64,000 bases of DNA from Candidatus Phycosocius spiralis (GTDB lineage: Bacteria > Pseudomonadota > Alphaproteobacteria > Caulobacterales > Aquidulcibacteraceae). The stretch lies in contig NZ_BPFZ01000010.1 of assembly GCF_030158815.1 (NCBI RefSeq), positions 39,135 to 103,134 on the forward strand, written 5' to 3'. Within the stretch, counting starts at the first letter, position 1. Each line of letters begins with the position of its first letter. Shown one piece after another: positions 17,900-27,167 of the stretch. Position numbers and translations under genes: made by a program. A model generated the notes under the pieces. The model had not been told where the DNA came from, searched no databases, and saw nothing but the letters and a program-made list of their open reading frames with translations.

Positions 17900-19114
17900 T
17901 TAAGCAGCCATCGCCACTTCAAAGTTGTTTGCAACCTTTTTTAAGAAGCCCTCAGTTGAGAGCCACGATTGCTCATCGCCTACTAACAGCGCCAAATCCT
18001 TGGTCATAAATCCAGCTTCCACAGTTGCGACCACGACTTCTTCCATTTTGAGGGCGAACTTCATCAAGTCCCCATTGTCATCTAATTTTGCACGATGGGC
18101 GAGACCACGGGTCCATGCAAAGATCGAGGCGATGGAATTGGTAGAGGTTTGCTCGCCACGTTGATGCTGGCGGTAGTGGCGGGTGACGGTGCCATGGGCG
18201 GCTTCAGACTCCAGCACTTTGCCATCTGGGGTCATCAGAACCGAGGTCATCAAGCCCAAAGAGCCAAAGCCTTGTGCCACCGTATCCGACTGGACATCGC
18301 CGTCATAATTTTTGCATGCCCAAACAAATCCGCCCGACCATTTCATTGCTGAAGCCACCATGTCGTCGATCAAGCGGTGCTCATACACCAGACCCAATTG
18401 CTTGAATTGAGCTGCATAGTCGGCATCAAATACCTCTTGGAAAATATCCTTAAAGCGGCCGTCATAGGCCTTCAAAATCGTATTCTTGGTTGACAGATAG
18501 ACGGGATATTTGCGCGAAAGACCAAAGGCAAAGCTGGCGTGGGCGAAGTCGCGGATCGAATCGTCCAAATTATACATCGCCATAGCAACACCAGAGCTTG
18601 GGTAATCAAACACTTCATGCTCAATCACTTGACCATCGTCGCCCACAAATCTAATCGATAGCTTGCCAGGGCCCGGCACTTTAAAATCTGTTGCTTTATA
18701 TTGATCTCCAAACGCATGACGGCCAATGATGATGGGCTTGGTCCAGCCCGGTACCAAGCGGGGAACGTTGGAACAAATAATCGGCTCGCGGAAAACAACC
18801 CCGCCCAGAATGTTGCGGATCGTGCCGTTTGGCGACTTCCACATTTTCTTAAGTTTAAATTCTTCAACGCGCGCTTCATCGGGGGTGATGGTGGCGCATT
18901 TGATCCCGACCCCATGTTTTTGGATTGCTTTTGCAGCATCAATGGTCACTTGATCATTGGTCGCATCGCGGTTTTCGATCGAGAGGTCGTAATATTCAAT
19001 CTCAAGGTCCAGATAAGGGGTGATCAGATAATCCTTGATCATTTGCCAGATGATGCGGGTCATCTCGTCGCCATCAAGATCAACCACTGGATTAGCAACT
19101 TTTATCTTCGCCAT
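17900..19114 (-). CDS. icd: NADP-dependent isocitrate dehydrogenase
   Basis: Oxidatively decarboxylates isocitrate to 2-oxoglutarate in the citric acid cycle. At 404 residues it is the homodimeric eukaryote-like type found in Alphaproteobacteria, beginning [20 protein letters not shown]. Further landmarks are [40 protein letters not shown] (metal-binding aspartates) and [12 protein letters not shown]. The last includes the NADP-favouring residues of this subtype. The start is ATG at 19114. It is a single-gene unit, convergent with prs. Confidence 0.97.
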   Translation of the reverse strand: MAKIKVANPVVDLDGDEMTRIIWQMIKDYLITPYLDLEIEYYDLSIENRDATNDQVTIDAAKAIQKHGVGIKCATITPDEARVEEFKLKKMWKSPNGTIRNILGGVVFREPIICSNVPRLVPGWTKPIIIGRHAFGDQYKATDFKVPGPGKLSIRFVGDDGQVIEHEVFDYPSSGVAMAMYNLDDSIRDFAHASFAFGLSRKYPVYLSTKNTILKAYDGRFKDIFQEVFDADYAAQFKQLGLVYEHRLIDDMVASAMKWSGGFVWACKNYDGDVQSDTVAQGFGSLGLMTSVLMTPDGKVLESEAAHGTVTRHYRQHQRGEQTSTNSIASIFAWTRGLAHRAKLDDNGDLMKFALKMEEVVVATVEAGFMTKDLALLVGDEQSWLSTEGFLKKVANNFEVAMAA

Positions 19115-19238
19115 TTTTTTCCCCTACTGGCCCACCAAGACGTGGGCTGCAACTCTTATGTCCGCAAATCGGTTGGGTGGGCTATAGCACCTCCAGCGTT
19201 ATGGAAAAGACGTTTTGAACAAGAGTGACAGCGACAAG

Positions 19239-20375
19239 ATGCGTAAAGATACTCAAATCACGCCCCCACCGCGACCATGGGAGCCGCCAAAGCCAAAGTT
19301 GGATGGCACAAGGCCTGTAGGGATCGGGCCCAATGGCCCTTTGTCCAAAGCCGATCAAGCTGCCCTTCCTGGTTGGGGTACTGCACCTGCCATTTGCTTG
19401 GTCGCGCCGCAGATGGGGGAGAATATAGGTGCTGCAGCGCGCGCGATGGCAAACTTTGGGTTTTCAGAGCTCATTCTGGTTAAGCCGCGCGATGTGTGGC
19501 CCAATCCAAAAGCGTGGGTAATGGCCAGTGGGGCCGAATGGCCACTTGAAAGCGCACAAGTGGTTGAAACAGCTAGTGAAGCCATTGCCGAAAAGACCTT
19601 TGTCATCGCCACCACCGGCACACCGCGACAAGTGGATAAGCCCTTGATTGGCCCACGCCAAGCTGTCGCGCGCATCCGTGAGGCCATGCAGAGCGGGGAA
19701 AAGCCTGTGATCTTGTTTGGTTCCGAGCGTTCTGGCCTTGATAATGATCTCATCATTGGGGCAGATATTTTGGTGACTTTTCCAGTCGATGGGCGCTTCC
19801 CCAGCTTGAACCTAGCCCAATCGGTTGCCTGCTTGTGCTATGAGTGGGCCAGTCTTTCAGAAGCAGATGGCCCACCACCGGGGTGGAGCATCGAACAAAA
19901 ACCCACCGCACCGCGCGCCGCCTTTGAAAGCTTCTTTGAGCACTGGGTTGAAGAATTAGACACCACGCGCTTTTTCTGGCCCAATGACCGTAAAGGCACG
20001 ATGATTGAAACCATGCGCAATGCCTTTGTGCGCGCGCGCCTAACCATGGGCGAAGTCAGCCTTATGCGTGGCGCGTTGCGATCCTTGGCTGGGGGTGCGC
20101 GCCGCCGTGCGTTAGAAACCGATGCTGAAACCCATCGTGCGACTATGACGGCTTGGCTGAACGCGCGCTCTAGCGGCGATACTGCTACTTTGGCCAGCTT
20201 ACAAATCCCCAACGCCAGTATCAGCGAAGGGCCGCGCAACGTGATTCTCATAGAATGTGTTTTTGATTTCAGGCAAGGCATTGTCTTGACCCAAAATGCC
20301 GAAGGTAAAATGGGCGCTTGGATCATTCAATTACAAAATGGCTTGATCGAAGATGCGCGTTATTTCGGAACTTGA
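19239..20375 (+). CDS. TrmJ-type tRNA/rRNA methyltransferase with C-terminal extension
   Basis: A SPOUT-class 2'-O-methyltransferase of the TrmH group 1/TrmJ type, which in known members modifies tRNA position 32. Knot motifs are LVAPQMGENIGAAARAMANFG, read in two parts, ILFGSERSGLDND and PSLNLAQSVACLCYEW; the dimerising FFEHWVEELD helix follows. A proline-rich N-terminus of about 40 residues and about 90 residues after LRSLAGGARRR exceed the usual 240-260 residue length. The extra part ends GKMGAWIIQLQNGLIED. ATG at 19239 is chosen; an in-frame TTG lies at 19215. It is divergent from icd. Confidence 0.85.
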   Translation: MRKDTQITPPPRPWEPPKPKLDGTRPVGIGPNGPLSKADQAALPGWGTAPAICLVAPQMGENIGAAARAMANFGFSELILVKPRDVWPNPKAWVMASGAEWPLESAQVVETASEAIAEKTFVIATTGTPRQVDKPLIGPRQAVARIREAMQSGEKPVILFGSERSGLDNDLIIGADILVTFPVDGRFPSLNLAQSVACLCYEWASLSEADGPPPGWSIEQKPTAPRAAFESFFEHWVEELDTTRFFWPNDRKGTMIETMRNAFVRARLTMGEVSLMRGALRSLAGGARRRALETDAETHRATMTAWLNARSSGDTATLASLQIPNASISEGPRNVILIECVFDFRQGIVLTQNAEGKMGAWIIQLQNGLIEDARYFGT

Positions 20376-20507
20376 AAAGATCCCATTGCCACCCGCACTC
20401 GACTTTCCAGTCATTTCCTGCAATCAGGGGCACTAGATCAAGCGCGCAAGCTGATCGTAGCTTTGTCGCGCGAAAGCCGCCCGTGAGGGCTGCGAGGCGA
20501 AGAAACG

Positions 20508-21659
20508 ATGACACATGATCCCTTTCGTGCTTCCAAGCATCCCAAAAGCACGGATGATGCAAAGCCCTGGCAGCGCAAAGCGGCACAAAATGAGCCAGAC
20601 ATTGCGGGTTCTTCCACTGTTGTAGAGCACCCTAAGGAGCAACCAGGTGAGCGCATCGCCAAGGCCTTGGCTCGCGCTGGCCTCTGTTCACGCCGTGAAG
20701 CCGAACGCTGGATTGAAGACGGACGCATTAAGGTGAATGGGGTTGTACTCGAAAGCCCAGCCTTTAATGTTACCGGCCAAGACCACATCGTTGTCGATGG
20801 CCGCCAGATTGATAGCCCAGAGGCCACACGTGTGTGGCGCTATCATAAGCCCGATGGATTGGTGACGACCCATAAGGATCCCCAAGGGCGCGAAACCGTA
20901 TTTAACCAACTGCCCAAAGATCTACCGCGTGTGATTTCGGTTGGGAGATTGGATTTAAGCTCAGAAGGCTTATTGCTCTTGACCAATGATGGTGAGTTGG
21001 CGCGCGCGCTCGAATTGCCATCGACGGGTTGGTTACGCCGCTACCGGGTGCGCGCTTATGGCCGTGTCAATCAAGAAGAGCTCGTTAAACTTGCCCATGG
21101 CATAAAGGTTGATGGTATCACCTATGGCCCCATAGAGGCAATCCTTGACCGTGCCGAGACCGCCAATGCTTGGATCACGGTTTCGATCCGGGAAGGCAAA
21201 AACCGAGAGATTCGTCGCGTCCTTGAAGCCATTGGCCTTAAGGTCAATCGCTTGATCCGAGTGTCCTATGGTCCCTTTCAATTAGGCAAAATGCCCCCGG
21301 GTAGTGTAGAAGAAGTGGCCCCAGCGGCGCTAAAGGAAATGCTGGGCCCCTTGATGCCAGAGCCGCCTGCGCGCTACACCAACCGCCCCAAACGCCCAGA
21401 GCGGCCCGCTTTAGCAGTAGCCCCACCTGTCAAGATCGGGCGTCGTGGACCCAAGCCACAACCAAAGTCTGCCAAAACTAGGGTTAGCTTGTTGGACGAA
21501 GAAGCGCCGCGACGCGAAGCCAGTAAAGCCAAAAGTCGGTCTGGTCGTCCAACAAAGCCTAGTGAGAAGCCTATACCGCCTCATGGGTTGCGTCCAGATG
21601 GCAACAAACGCGCCCAGATTTCAACCAAACCGAGAAAGCCCACGAGATATAGGCCATAG
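20508..21659 (+). CDS. Pseudouridine synthase, RluB/RsuA family
   Basis: Isomerises a specific uridine in rRNA to pseudouridine. An N-terminal S4 RNA-binding domain (GERIAKALARAGLCSRREAERWI, read in two parts) is followed by the catalytic domain with VGRLDLSSEGLLLLTNDG holding the catalytic aspartate, WLRRYRVRAYG, and EGKNREIRRVLEAIG. The first 45 and last 100 residues are low-complexity; the tail is rich in Pro, Lys and Arg. A RluB-like (23S U2605) role is the best guess. The final 79 bases lie opposite the 3' end of the CPBP protease gene, an unusually long overlap that falls entirely in the disordered tail. Confidence 0.88.
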   Translation: MTHDPFRASKHPKSTDDAKPWQRKAAQNEPDIAGSSTVVEHPKEQPGERIAKALARAGLCSRREAERWIEDGRIKVNGVVLESPAFNVTGQDHIVVDGRQIDSPEATRVWRYHKPDGLVTTHKDPQGRETVFNQLPKDLPRVISVGRLDLSSEGLLLLTNDGELARALELPSTGWLRRYRVRAYGRVNQEELVKLAHGIKVDGITYGPIEAILDRAETANAWITVSIREGKNREIRRVLEAIGLKVNRLIRVSYGPFQLGKMPPGSVEEVAPAALKEMLGPLMPEPPARYTNRPKRPERPALAVAPPVKIGRRGPKPQPKSAKTRVSLLDEEAPRREASKAKSRSGRPTKPSEKPIPPHGLRPDGNKRAQISTKPRKPTRYRP

Positions 21660-22420
21660 GCCAATCCCTCTTGCACGCTAATGGTCTCAGGATTGCCGCT
21701 TACCATCGCTCCACCAAATAAGGCGCTGACAAAATTATTGCCAACATGGGCGCCTATAGCGGCCTCTAATCCGTTGAGACGTACCACCGAATAGCCAAAC
21801 GCGAGGCCCATCGCGAAGGTCAGCGCATAGGTGAACCATCCTGGCGCGCCAAAATGCAAAGCGCAAAACACCAAGGACGTGATCAAAACCGCCCAAAACG
21901 CGTGGCCAAATATCGGGGCGACATGTTGCAGCAACCAACCCCGCACAAAGACCTCTTCAAAGCTGGCTTGAACTACCGTACCAACGCCATAAGCCAAGGC
22001 TAGCATCATCCAATCAAGAATGGAAAATGCCACAAGCCTTTCAGAAAACGGGTCTAAACTGTCTGAGTTCACCAAGGCTGAACTGACAAATGACAGCGCA
22101 ACCATTGCGCTACCAGCGGCTAAAGTAAGCCCCCAGCGAAATTGCCGCTGCCCGGTAAAAAGGCTCAAGACCTGACGCTTCTCACCCCAAAAGCGCCAAG
22201 CGATCAAGGCCAAATAGGCTGGCGCGAAGCCGCCCACCATCACCAAAAGTGCTAAAGCAGCTTCACGCGGCGCACCTTGGGCTAGGTTCTGCAACTGAAG
22301 AAAATTTGCCACAGATTGAAGTTGGAGCAGGCTTAATTGCCACACCACAAAAACGCTGATGCCTGCCAAGATTGTGATACCCATAGATCGGCGCGCGACT
22401 TTGGTAGGATTTTTAGTCAT
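21581..22420 (-). CDS. CPBP family intramembrane metalloprotease
   Basis: A 279-residue multi-span membrane protein of the CAAX protease and bacteriocin-processing (Abi) family. The catalytic motif SFEEVFVRGWLLQ holds EExxxR; LVFCALHFG holds the FxxxH histidine, and HVGNNFVSALF the HxxxN/B third motif. About eight hydrophobic segments are present. The start ATG at 22420 overlaps the comF stop by eight bases, so expression is coupled to comF. The substrate is unknown. The 3' end overlaps the pseudouridine synthase gene by 79 bp. Confidence 0.85.
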   Translation of the reverse strand: MTKNPTKVARRSMGITILAGISVFVVWQLSLLQLQSVANFLQLQNLAQGAPREAALALLVMVGGFAPAYLALIAWRFWGEKRQVLSLFTGQRQFRWGLTLAAGSAMVALSFVSSALVNSDSLDPFSERLVAFSILDWMMLALAYGVGTVVQASFEEVFVRGWLLQHVAPIFGHAFWAVLITSLVFCALHFGAPGWFTYALTFAMGLAFGYSVVRLNGLEAAIGAHVGNNFVSALFGGAMVSGNPETISVQEGLAYGLYLVGFLGLVEIWARLLPSGRNP

Positions 22421-23240
22421 CAACCACCCCGGCCCCGATGCTCAACTGCCTACTTAACCTAGGTGTTGGCACTTCAATAGCGGTGGGGCGCACCACCCTC
22501 GCTAGAGCCACGCAATCGACCAACGCAGCGCCAGCTTTGCGCAAGGCCGCGGCACAAGCATTAAAAGTCGCGCCCGTGGTCATCACATCATCAACTAACA
22601 AAATGGCCTGACCATCCAAGCGCTCTGTCACTTTAAAGGCGCCGGCTACATTGCGCTTGCGCCCACCGGCGGAGAGGCCATTCTGGCTGGGCGTTCGTCG
22701 ATGACGGTGTAAGAGCATCGGCTGATAGCGGCCCCCGCTGCGCGCGGCTAAAGAGCTCGCCAACCAAGCGGCTTGGTTATATCCCCGCTGCCAAAGCCTG
22801 GTCCAATGCAGCGGGATCGGGACGATTTGATCAGCCTCCAAAACAAATGGTGCGGCTTCGAGCATCCAAGAAGCATAAGCGCGCAAACCGTCTTTACGCG
22901 CACCATGCTTTAAGTTCAAAACTAAAGGCTTAGACAGATCATCATAGGCCAAGGCCGCACGTGCCCGGTTGTAAACCGGTGGATCAGCGATACAGGCGGG
23001 ACATTGGATATCGGGGCTTGTGGCCTCTACAATTGGCATGCCACAGCGGTTGCATCCGGGGGCATATAAAAAGTCTAATGCCCGCCACAAATCATATTCC
23101 ATGGTGCCAGCACAGCTTACGCGATTTTGCGATAATAAGGAACGAGGCGGCCAAATGAGATCAGCACAGGTGCGACCCAAGCCCATTCCTAGCAACCTTA
23201 GTGCGCGCATGAAGTGTGACCCTCTAGTCCCTACACTCAT
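22413..23240 (-). CDS. comF: ComF family protein (phosphoribosyltransferase fold)
   Basis: A 275-residue protein. It has an N-terminal zinc-finger-like pair (CNRCG and CPAC around residues 60-85) and a C-terminal PRTase domain with the PRPP-loop-like ILLVDDVMTTGATFNAC. KHGARKDGLRAYA and RGYNQAAWLA are other family landmarks. ComF relatives support DNA uptake in naturally competent species; in Proteobacteria the function is less certain. ATG at 23240 and ATG at 23210 are both usable. It is coupled to the CPBP gene and divergent from the methyltransferase; dprA elsewhere in this window is another competence-related gene. Confidence 0.87.
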   Translation of the reverse strand: MSVGTRGSHFMRALRLLGMGLGRTCADLIWPPRSLLSQNRVSCAGTMEYDLWRALDFLYAPGCNRCGMPIVEATSPDIQCPACIADPPVYNRARAALAYDDLSKPLVLNLKHGARKDGLRAYASWMLEAAPFVLEADQIVPIPLHWTRLWQRGYNQAAWLASSLAARSGGRYQPMLLHRHRRTPSQNGLSAGGRKRNVAGAFKVTERLDGQAILLVDDVMTTGATFNACAAALRKAGAALVDCVALARVVRPTAIEVPTPRLSRQLSIGAGVVDD

Positions 23241-23261
23241 TTTAGCTCATGATGCGCCTTG

Positions 23262-24182
23262 ATGAAAACCATGATTCCCACCCCCCTCTTTGACCGGAAG
23301 CGCCTGCAAAGGCAGCGTGATCGGGCGGCAAAGACATTTGCATCGGTTTCGTTCCTCAAAGAGCGCGCCGTCTATGATGTGTGCGAGCGCTTAGATTTAA
23401 TCAATCGCCGTTTTGAGGCAGCATTGGATATAGGCAGCCACGGCGGCTATTTTGGGCGCGCCTTAAAGGCGTTACCGGACATTAAAGACAAGGTGGGATT
23501 TTTGGCTGAATGTGATTTGAACCACGCCTTTTTAAGTACACGTACTGCGCCTGCCTTCGTCGCCGATGAAGATCATATGCCCCTTGCACCCTTAAGCCTT
23601 GATCTGGTTATTTCCACACTCGTTTTGCATTGGGTGAATGATGTGCCGGGCTTTTTGGCGCAGGTGCGACATGCGCTACGCCCAGACGGCCTTTTTTTAG
23701 CGTCATTTCTAGGTGGACGAACCTTGCAGGAATTGCGCCTGTGTTTGGCCCAAGCCGAAGAAGAAGTTTTGGGCACGGCTTCCCCCCGTGTCTCCCCTTT
23801 TGCCGATGCACAAGATGGTGCCCGTTTGCTGCAGCGCGCTGGCTTTGCCTTACCCGTAGCCGATAGCGATCTGGTGCGTGTGCGCTACAAAAATCTGTTC
23901 AGCATTTTTCGCGACCTCAAAGCTATGGGGGAAACCGCAGCCTTTACAAAGCACGAGTCGCGACCCTTAACCCGAACATTGATCGCTCGCGCCGCAGACA
24001 TCTACCAAGCCGATTATGGCGATAGCGATGGTCGGGTTGGTGTGACCTTTGAAATCATTACCTTAACAGGATGGGCACCCCACGAAAGCCAACAAAAGCC
24101 GCTGGCACCGGGCAGTGCTAAAATGCGCTTGGCCGATGCTTTAGGGACGCGGGAAGTCTCTGCTGGGGAAAAACCGCTTTAG
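23262..24182 (+). CDS. SAM-dependent methyltransferase, NDUFAF5/BioC-like
   Basis: A 306-residue class I methyltransferase. It begins MKTMIPTPLFDRKRLQRQRD, the FDR/RQRDRAA start typical of alphaproteobacterial relatives of mitochondrial NDUFAF5, a complex I arginine hydroxylase. The SAM loop is ALDIGSHGGYFG, followed by STLVLHWVNDVPGFL and LRPDGLFLASFLGG. Whether it acts on a complex I subunit or in biotin synthesis (BioC-like) cannot be decided; genomic position near comF favours the former. ATG at 23262 is chosen; ATG at 23271 is also possible. Confidence 0.8.
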   Translation: MKTMIPTPLFDRKRLQRQRDRAAKTFASVSFLKERAVYDVCERLDLINRRFEAALDIGSHGGYFGRALKALPDIKDKVGFLAECDLNHAFLSTRTAPAFVADEDHMPLAPLSLDLVISTLVLHWVNDVPGFLAQVRHALRPDGLFLASFLGGRTLQELRLCLAQAEEEVLGTASPRVSPFADAQDGARLLQRAGFALPVADSDLVRVRYKNLFSIFRDLKAMGETAAFTKHESRPLTRTLIARAADIYQADYGDSDGRVGVTFEIITLTGWAPHESQQKPLAPGSAKMRLADALGTREVSAGEKPL

Positions 24183-24338
24183 TTTGCTTTGACATATTGG
24201 GGATTAAGCGATCGACCTTGGAGTGCCGAACATTGGCTCCAAATCTTACTTAGTTTCAAACAAGCGCAGCATTTACAGCGCGCTTCATTGTCTCCCACTG
24301 TGTACGGGTGAGGTGGCAGCGAAGCTGGCGGAGGGGGA

Positions 24339-24743
24339 TCACGCCCGCAAATGAGCCTGCAAGACCCCAATTAATGGAACATCTGCTTCTGGCATTGGAT
24401 AAGTCGAGAGTAAATCCGGCATAACCCATGCCAAGGTTTGCCCCTCACGCGCCGTGGCAACCCCTGACCATGTGTGAATGATCCAAAGCGGCATTAAGAG
24501 ATGGAAATCATCATAGGTGTGGGATGCAAAGCTTAAGGGCACTATATCCTGTGGACGAACCTTGATCCCTAATTCTTCGGCCAATTCACGGCATAAGGCT
24601 GCTTCTGGTGCCTCGCCAACCTCGATTTTGCCACCAGGAAATTCCCAAAGCCCAGCTAAGGTTTTGCCCGCTGGGCGTTGCGCCAACAACACCGCGCCCT
24701 TTTCAGAGATGAGGGCACCAGCGGCTACCAATAAAAATCGCAT
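24339..24743 (-). CDS. mutT: 8-oxo-dGTP diphosphatase MutT
   Basis: Hydrolyses oxidised nucleotides such as 8-oxo-dGTP to prevent mutations. The 134-residue protein has VLLAQRPAGKTLAGLWEFPGGKIE, read in two parts, leading into the Nudix box GGKIEVGEAPEAALCRELAEELGI (two parts), and ends with the short VLQAHLRA tail. Size and GLWEFPGGK are typical of true MutT. It starts at ATG 24743, 34 bp after argJ on the same strand, a pairing common in Alphaproteobacteria. A 156-bp gap follows to the convergent methyltransferase gene; I see no gene in it. Confidence 0.92.
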   Translation of the reverse strand: MRFLLVAAGALISEKGAVLLAQRPAGKTLAGLWEFPGGKIEVGEAPEAALCRELAEELGIKVRPQDIVPLSFASHTYDDFHLLMPLWIIHTWSGVATAREGQTLAWVMPDLLSTYPMPEADVPLIGVLQAHLRA

Positions 24744-24777
24744 GCGCCCTCACGTAAACTTAGGTGCTCTTACATGA

Positions 24778-26022
24778 TCAAGAGCGATAATCGCCATTAA
24801 TTGCAATATAGCCATGGGTGAGATCACATGTCCAAACAGTCGAGGTGCCGTCGCCCACGCCGACATCGACCAGAATATCAATCAGGTGCCCCTTCATATG
24901 GGCGTCGACGCGGGCACTGTCATAGTCAACCGCGCCGCCATCGCGGGCTGTCCATTCGCCACCAAAGCGGACGCAGAGTTGGTCAAGATTGATCGGTTCG
25001 CCCGATTTGCCCACGGCCATAACCACGCGTCCCCAATTGGCATCTTCCCCCGCAATCGCAGTTTTGACCAAGGGAGAGTTGGCAATCGCCATACCAATGA
25101 TGCGCGCGGACTGATTTGATTGCGCGCCTTGGACTGTGATCTCAATCAACTTTTGCGCCCCTTCCCCGTCGCGTACCACTTGAAGTGCTAAATCGTGGAA
25201 AATCCCATGAAGGGCCGTTGAGAATACTTCGGCGCGCGGATCTTCAAGGGTAGTGATAGGCGAACTGCCGCTTGCTCCGGTCGCAAACACCAACAATGTG
25301 TCCGAGGTGGAGGTATCACTATCCACCGTAATGGCGTTAAACGTTGTCTCAACATGGCGTGAAATCATTGCTTGAAGCACAGGGGAGCTTATCGCCGCAT
25401 CGGTAAACACAAATACCAGCATGGTGGCCATGTTAGGCGCAATCATACCAGACCCCTTAGCAAGGCCAACTAAACCTATCGGGACGCCATCTAGATCAAG
25501 GCGCGCGCCTGCAGCTTTGGGAAACGTATCGGTTGTCGAAAAAGCACGCGCCAAAGCTTCCCAATTTGGTGCGCCATGGTCTTTGAAAGCCGCTTCCAGA
25601 TGATCGGCCACAAGATTGGGCGCAATGGGCACACCAATGACACCGGTTGCAGCGATAAACACCTCTTGTGGCGCGCACCCAGTCAGACGCTGCACTTCTT
25701 TTACCGTAGCCGCATTTTTAGCCAAGCCCGCAGGCCCAGTAAATGCGTTGGAATTACCAGCATTGACCACCAAAGCCCGTGCATGACCCGCCTTAAGGTG
25801 CTCAACGCATAAGTTCACATCAGCTGAGCGGGTAGCACTTTTGGTGAACACGCCCGCAACACTGGCACCTTCTGGAAAAGAGACGGTCATTAAATCCATG
25901 CGCGACCCGGCGTAAAGCCCAATGCGGCTGGCTGAAGCCACCATTCCACCAATCATCGGCAGATTTGGGAAATGTTCGGGTGCTAATGGGGAGACCGGCA
26001 AATCTTTCATGCCAGTGGCCAT
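24778..26022 (-). CDS. argJ: Bifunctional glutamate N-acetyltransferase / amino-acid acetyltransferase
   Basis: Recycles the acetyl group from acetylornithine to glutamate in arginine synthesis, and can also use acetyl-CoA in bifunctional forms. The precursor cleaves itself before the threonine in NMATMLVFVFTDA, which is present. Other landmarks are VVNAGNSNAFTG, AATGVIGVP, TVDSDTSTSDT and GEDANWGRVVMAVG. The open frame reaches 26166; ATG at 26022 (414 residues) matches the normal family start and keeps the divergent WYL promoter free. ATG at 26010 is also possible. Confidence 0.95.
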   Translation of the reverse strand: MATGMKDLPVSPLAPEHFPNLPMIGGMVASASRIGLYAGSRMDLMTVSFPEGASVAGVFTKSATRSADVNLCVEHLKAGHARALVVNAGNSNAFTGPAGLAKNAATVKEVQRLTGCAPQEVFIAATGVIGVPIAPNLVADHLEAAFKDHGAPNWEALARAFSTTDTFPKAAGARLDLDGVPIGLVGLAKGSGMIAPNMATMLVFVFTDAAISSPVLQAMISRHVETTFNAITVDSDTSTSDTLLVFATGASGSSPITTLEDPRAEVFSTALHGIFHDLALQVVRDGEGAQKLIEITVQGAQSNQSARIIGMAIANSPLVKTAIAGEDANWGRVVMAVGKSGEPINLDQLCVRFGGEWTARDGGAVDYDSARVDAHMKGHLIDILVDVGVGDGTSTVWTCDLTHGYIAINGDYRS

Positions 26023-26110
26023 AGCCAGACCAAAGCAGCAAGTCGACCCTTTTTCGCCCAAACCGCGCAATCGATTTGACCTAGCATGAGAGTTTGAGTG
26101 AAAATGAGCT

Positions 26111-27103
26111 GTGCGACACGAAAAATCTGCCCGACTTATCGAATTAGCGCGCCTTCTGGCGGCCACCAGCTATGGTCTCACACTCGATGAAATGGGCGAA
26201 AAGCTCGACGTTAAACGCCGCACAATTGAGCGGATGCGCGATCAATTGATGATCATGTATCCTGACTTGGAAGAGATTTCAGACCCGCCGACCAAGCGCT
26301 GGCGCCTGCCCAAAGGGCTTGATATCTTTACACTAGCCCCCACCACCGAAGAAATGGCTGCTTTGACGATTGGGCAAAAGCAACTTGAACGCACCAATCC
26401 CCAAGCCAGCGCAGCGCTCGCGAGTCTCGAAACCAAAATGCTTTCAGCTCTGAAATCAAACGTGAAGCGGCGTCTCGCCACCGATCTTGAAGCCTTGATG
26501 CAAGCTGAAGCCATCGCCGTACAGCCGGGCCCGCGCGCCAGCGTAGATAAGGAAGTGCTAAAGGTGTTGCGCGACGCACTATTGGCGCTCAAGCAAGTTG
26601 TATTGCATTATAGCGGTGGAACCGGTGCCCCACGGCAACGTATATTGATCCCCTACGGCATTTTGTTTGGCGGGGAAGCCTATTTGATAGCGCGCGAGGC
26701 TGACTGCGAGGACTCGATTGCACCGCGCATGTGGCGCCTTGACCGGATCGCTCAGCCCAAAATGCTTGACCTGCCAGGGGGTCCACCCGATGGCTTTGAC
26801 TTACAAGCCTATTCGCAGCGCTCGTTTGGTATCTATCAGGAAGACACCGTCGATGTTGTCTTGCGCGTCCTACCTGATTTTGTCGAAGAGGCCAGCCGAT
26901 GGATGTTTCATGCGGGCCAAATTTTGGAGGCCCAAAGTGACGGTAGTCTTTTGGTTCGTCTGCATGGTGGCGGGCTGAATGAACTGGCATGGAGCTTATT
27001 TCGGTGGGGCGGTAAGATTGAGATATTGGAGCCCCCTGCCCTCAAGCGCGCGATGGCCAATGCACTCGATCTTGCCCAAACCATGTTGGCACCTAAGCCC
27101 TGA
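26111..27103 (+). CDS. WYL domain transcriptional regulator
   Basis: A 330-residue regulator with an N-terminal winged HTH (LIELARLLAATSYGLTLDEM then KRRTIERMRDQL, about residues 9-45), a middle helical linker, and a WYL domain from about residue 140 (LHYSGGTGAPRQRILIPYG then YLIAREAD). WYL domains bind nucleotides or nucleic acids and often control DNA-damage or defence genes. No defence genes lie nearby. The start is GTG at 26111, divergent from argJ with 88 bp between. Targets are unknown. Confidence 0.87.
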   Translation: MRHEKSARLIELARLLAATSYGLTLDEMGEKLDVKRRTIERMRDQLMIMYPDLEEISDPPTKRWRLPKGLDIFTLAPTTEEMAALTIGQKQLERTNPQASAALASLETKMLSALKSNVKRRLATDLEALMQAEAIAVQPGPRASVDKEVLKVLRDALLALKQVVLHYSGGTGAPRQRILIPYGILFGGEAYLIAREADCEDSIAPRMWRLDRIAQPKMLDLPGGPPDGFDLQAYSQRSFGIYQEDTVDVVLRVLPDFVEEASRWMFHAGQILEAQSDGSLLVRLHGGGLNELAWSLFRWGGKIEILEPPALKRAMANALDLAQTMLAPKP

Positions 27104-27167
27104 AAGTCACACATTCTGCGGCTTTGCTGCATTGCTTTGCGACGACAAATTGCGTTAAACGACGCCC

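Noticed and set aside
24179..24370. 63-residue leftward ORF with several cysteines in the gap after the NDUFAF5-like gene
   Set aside because: It starts with TTG inside mutT, has no ribosome-binding site, and its composition (runs of proline, then scattered cysteines) looks like shadow translation.
26111..27103. WYL regulator as the marker of a defence island
   Set aside because: All neighbours (argJ, mutT, lspA) are housekeeping genes. No nuclease, helicase or other defence gene lies nearby.
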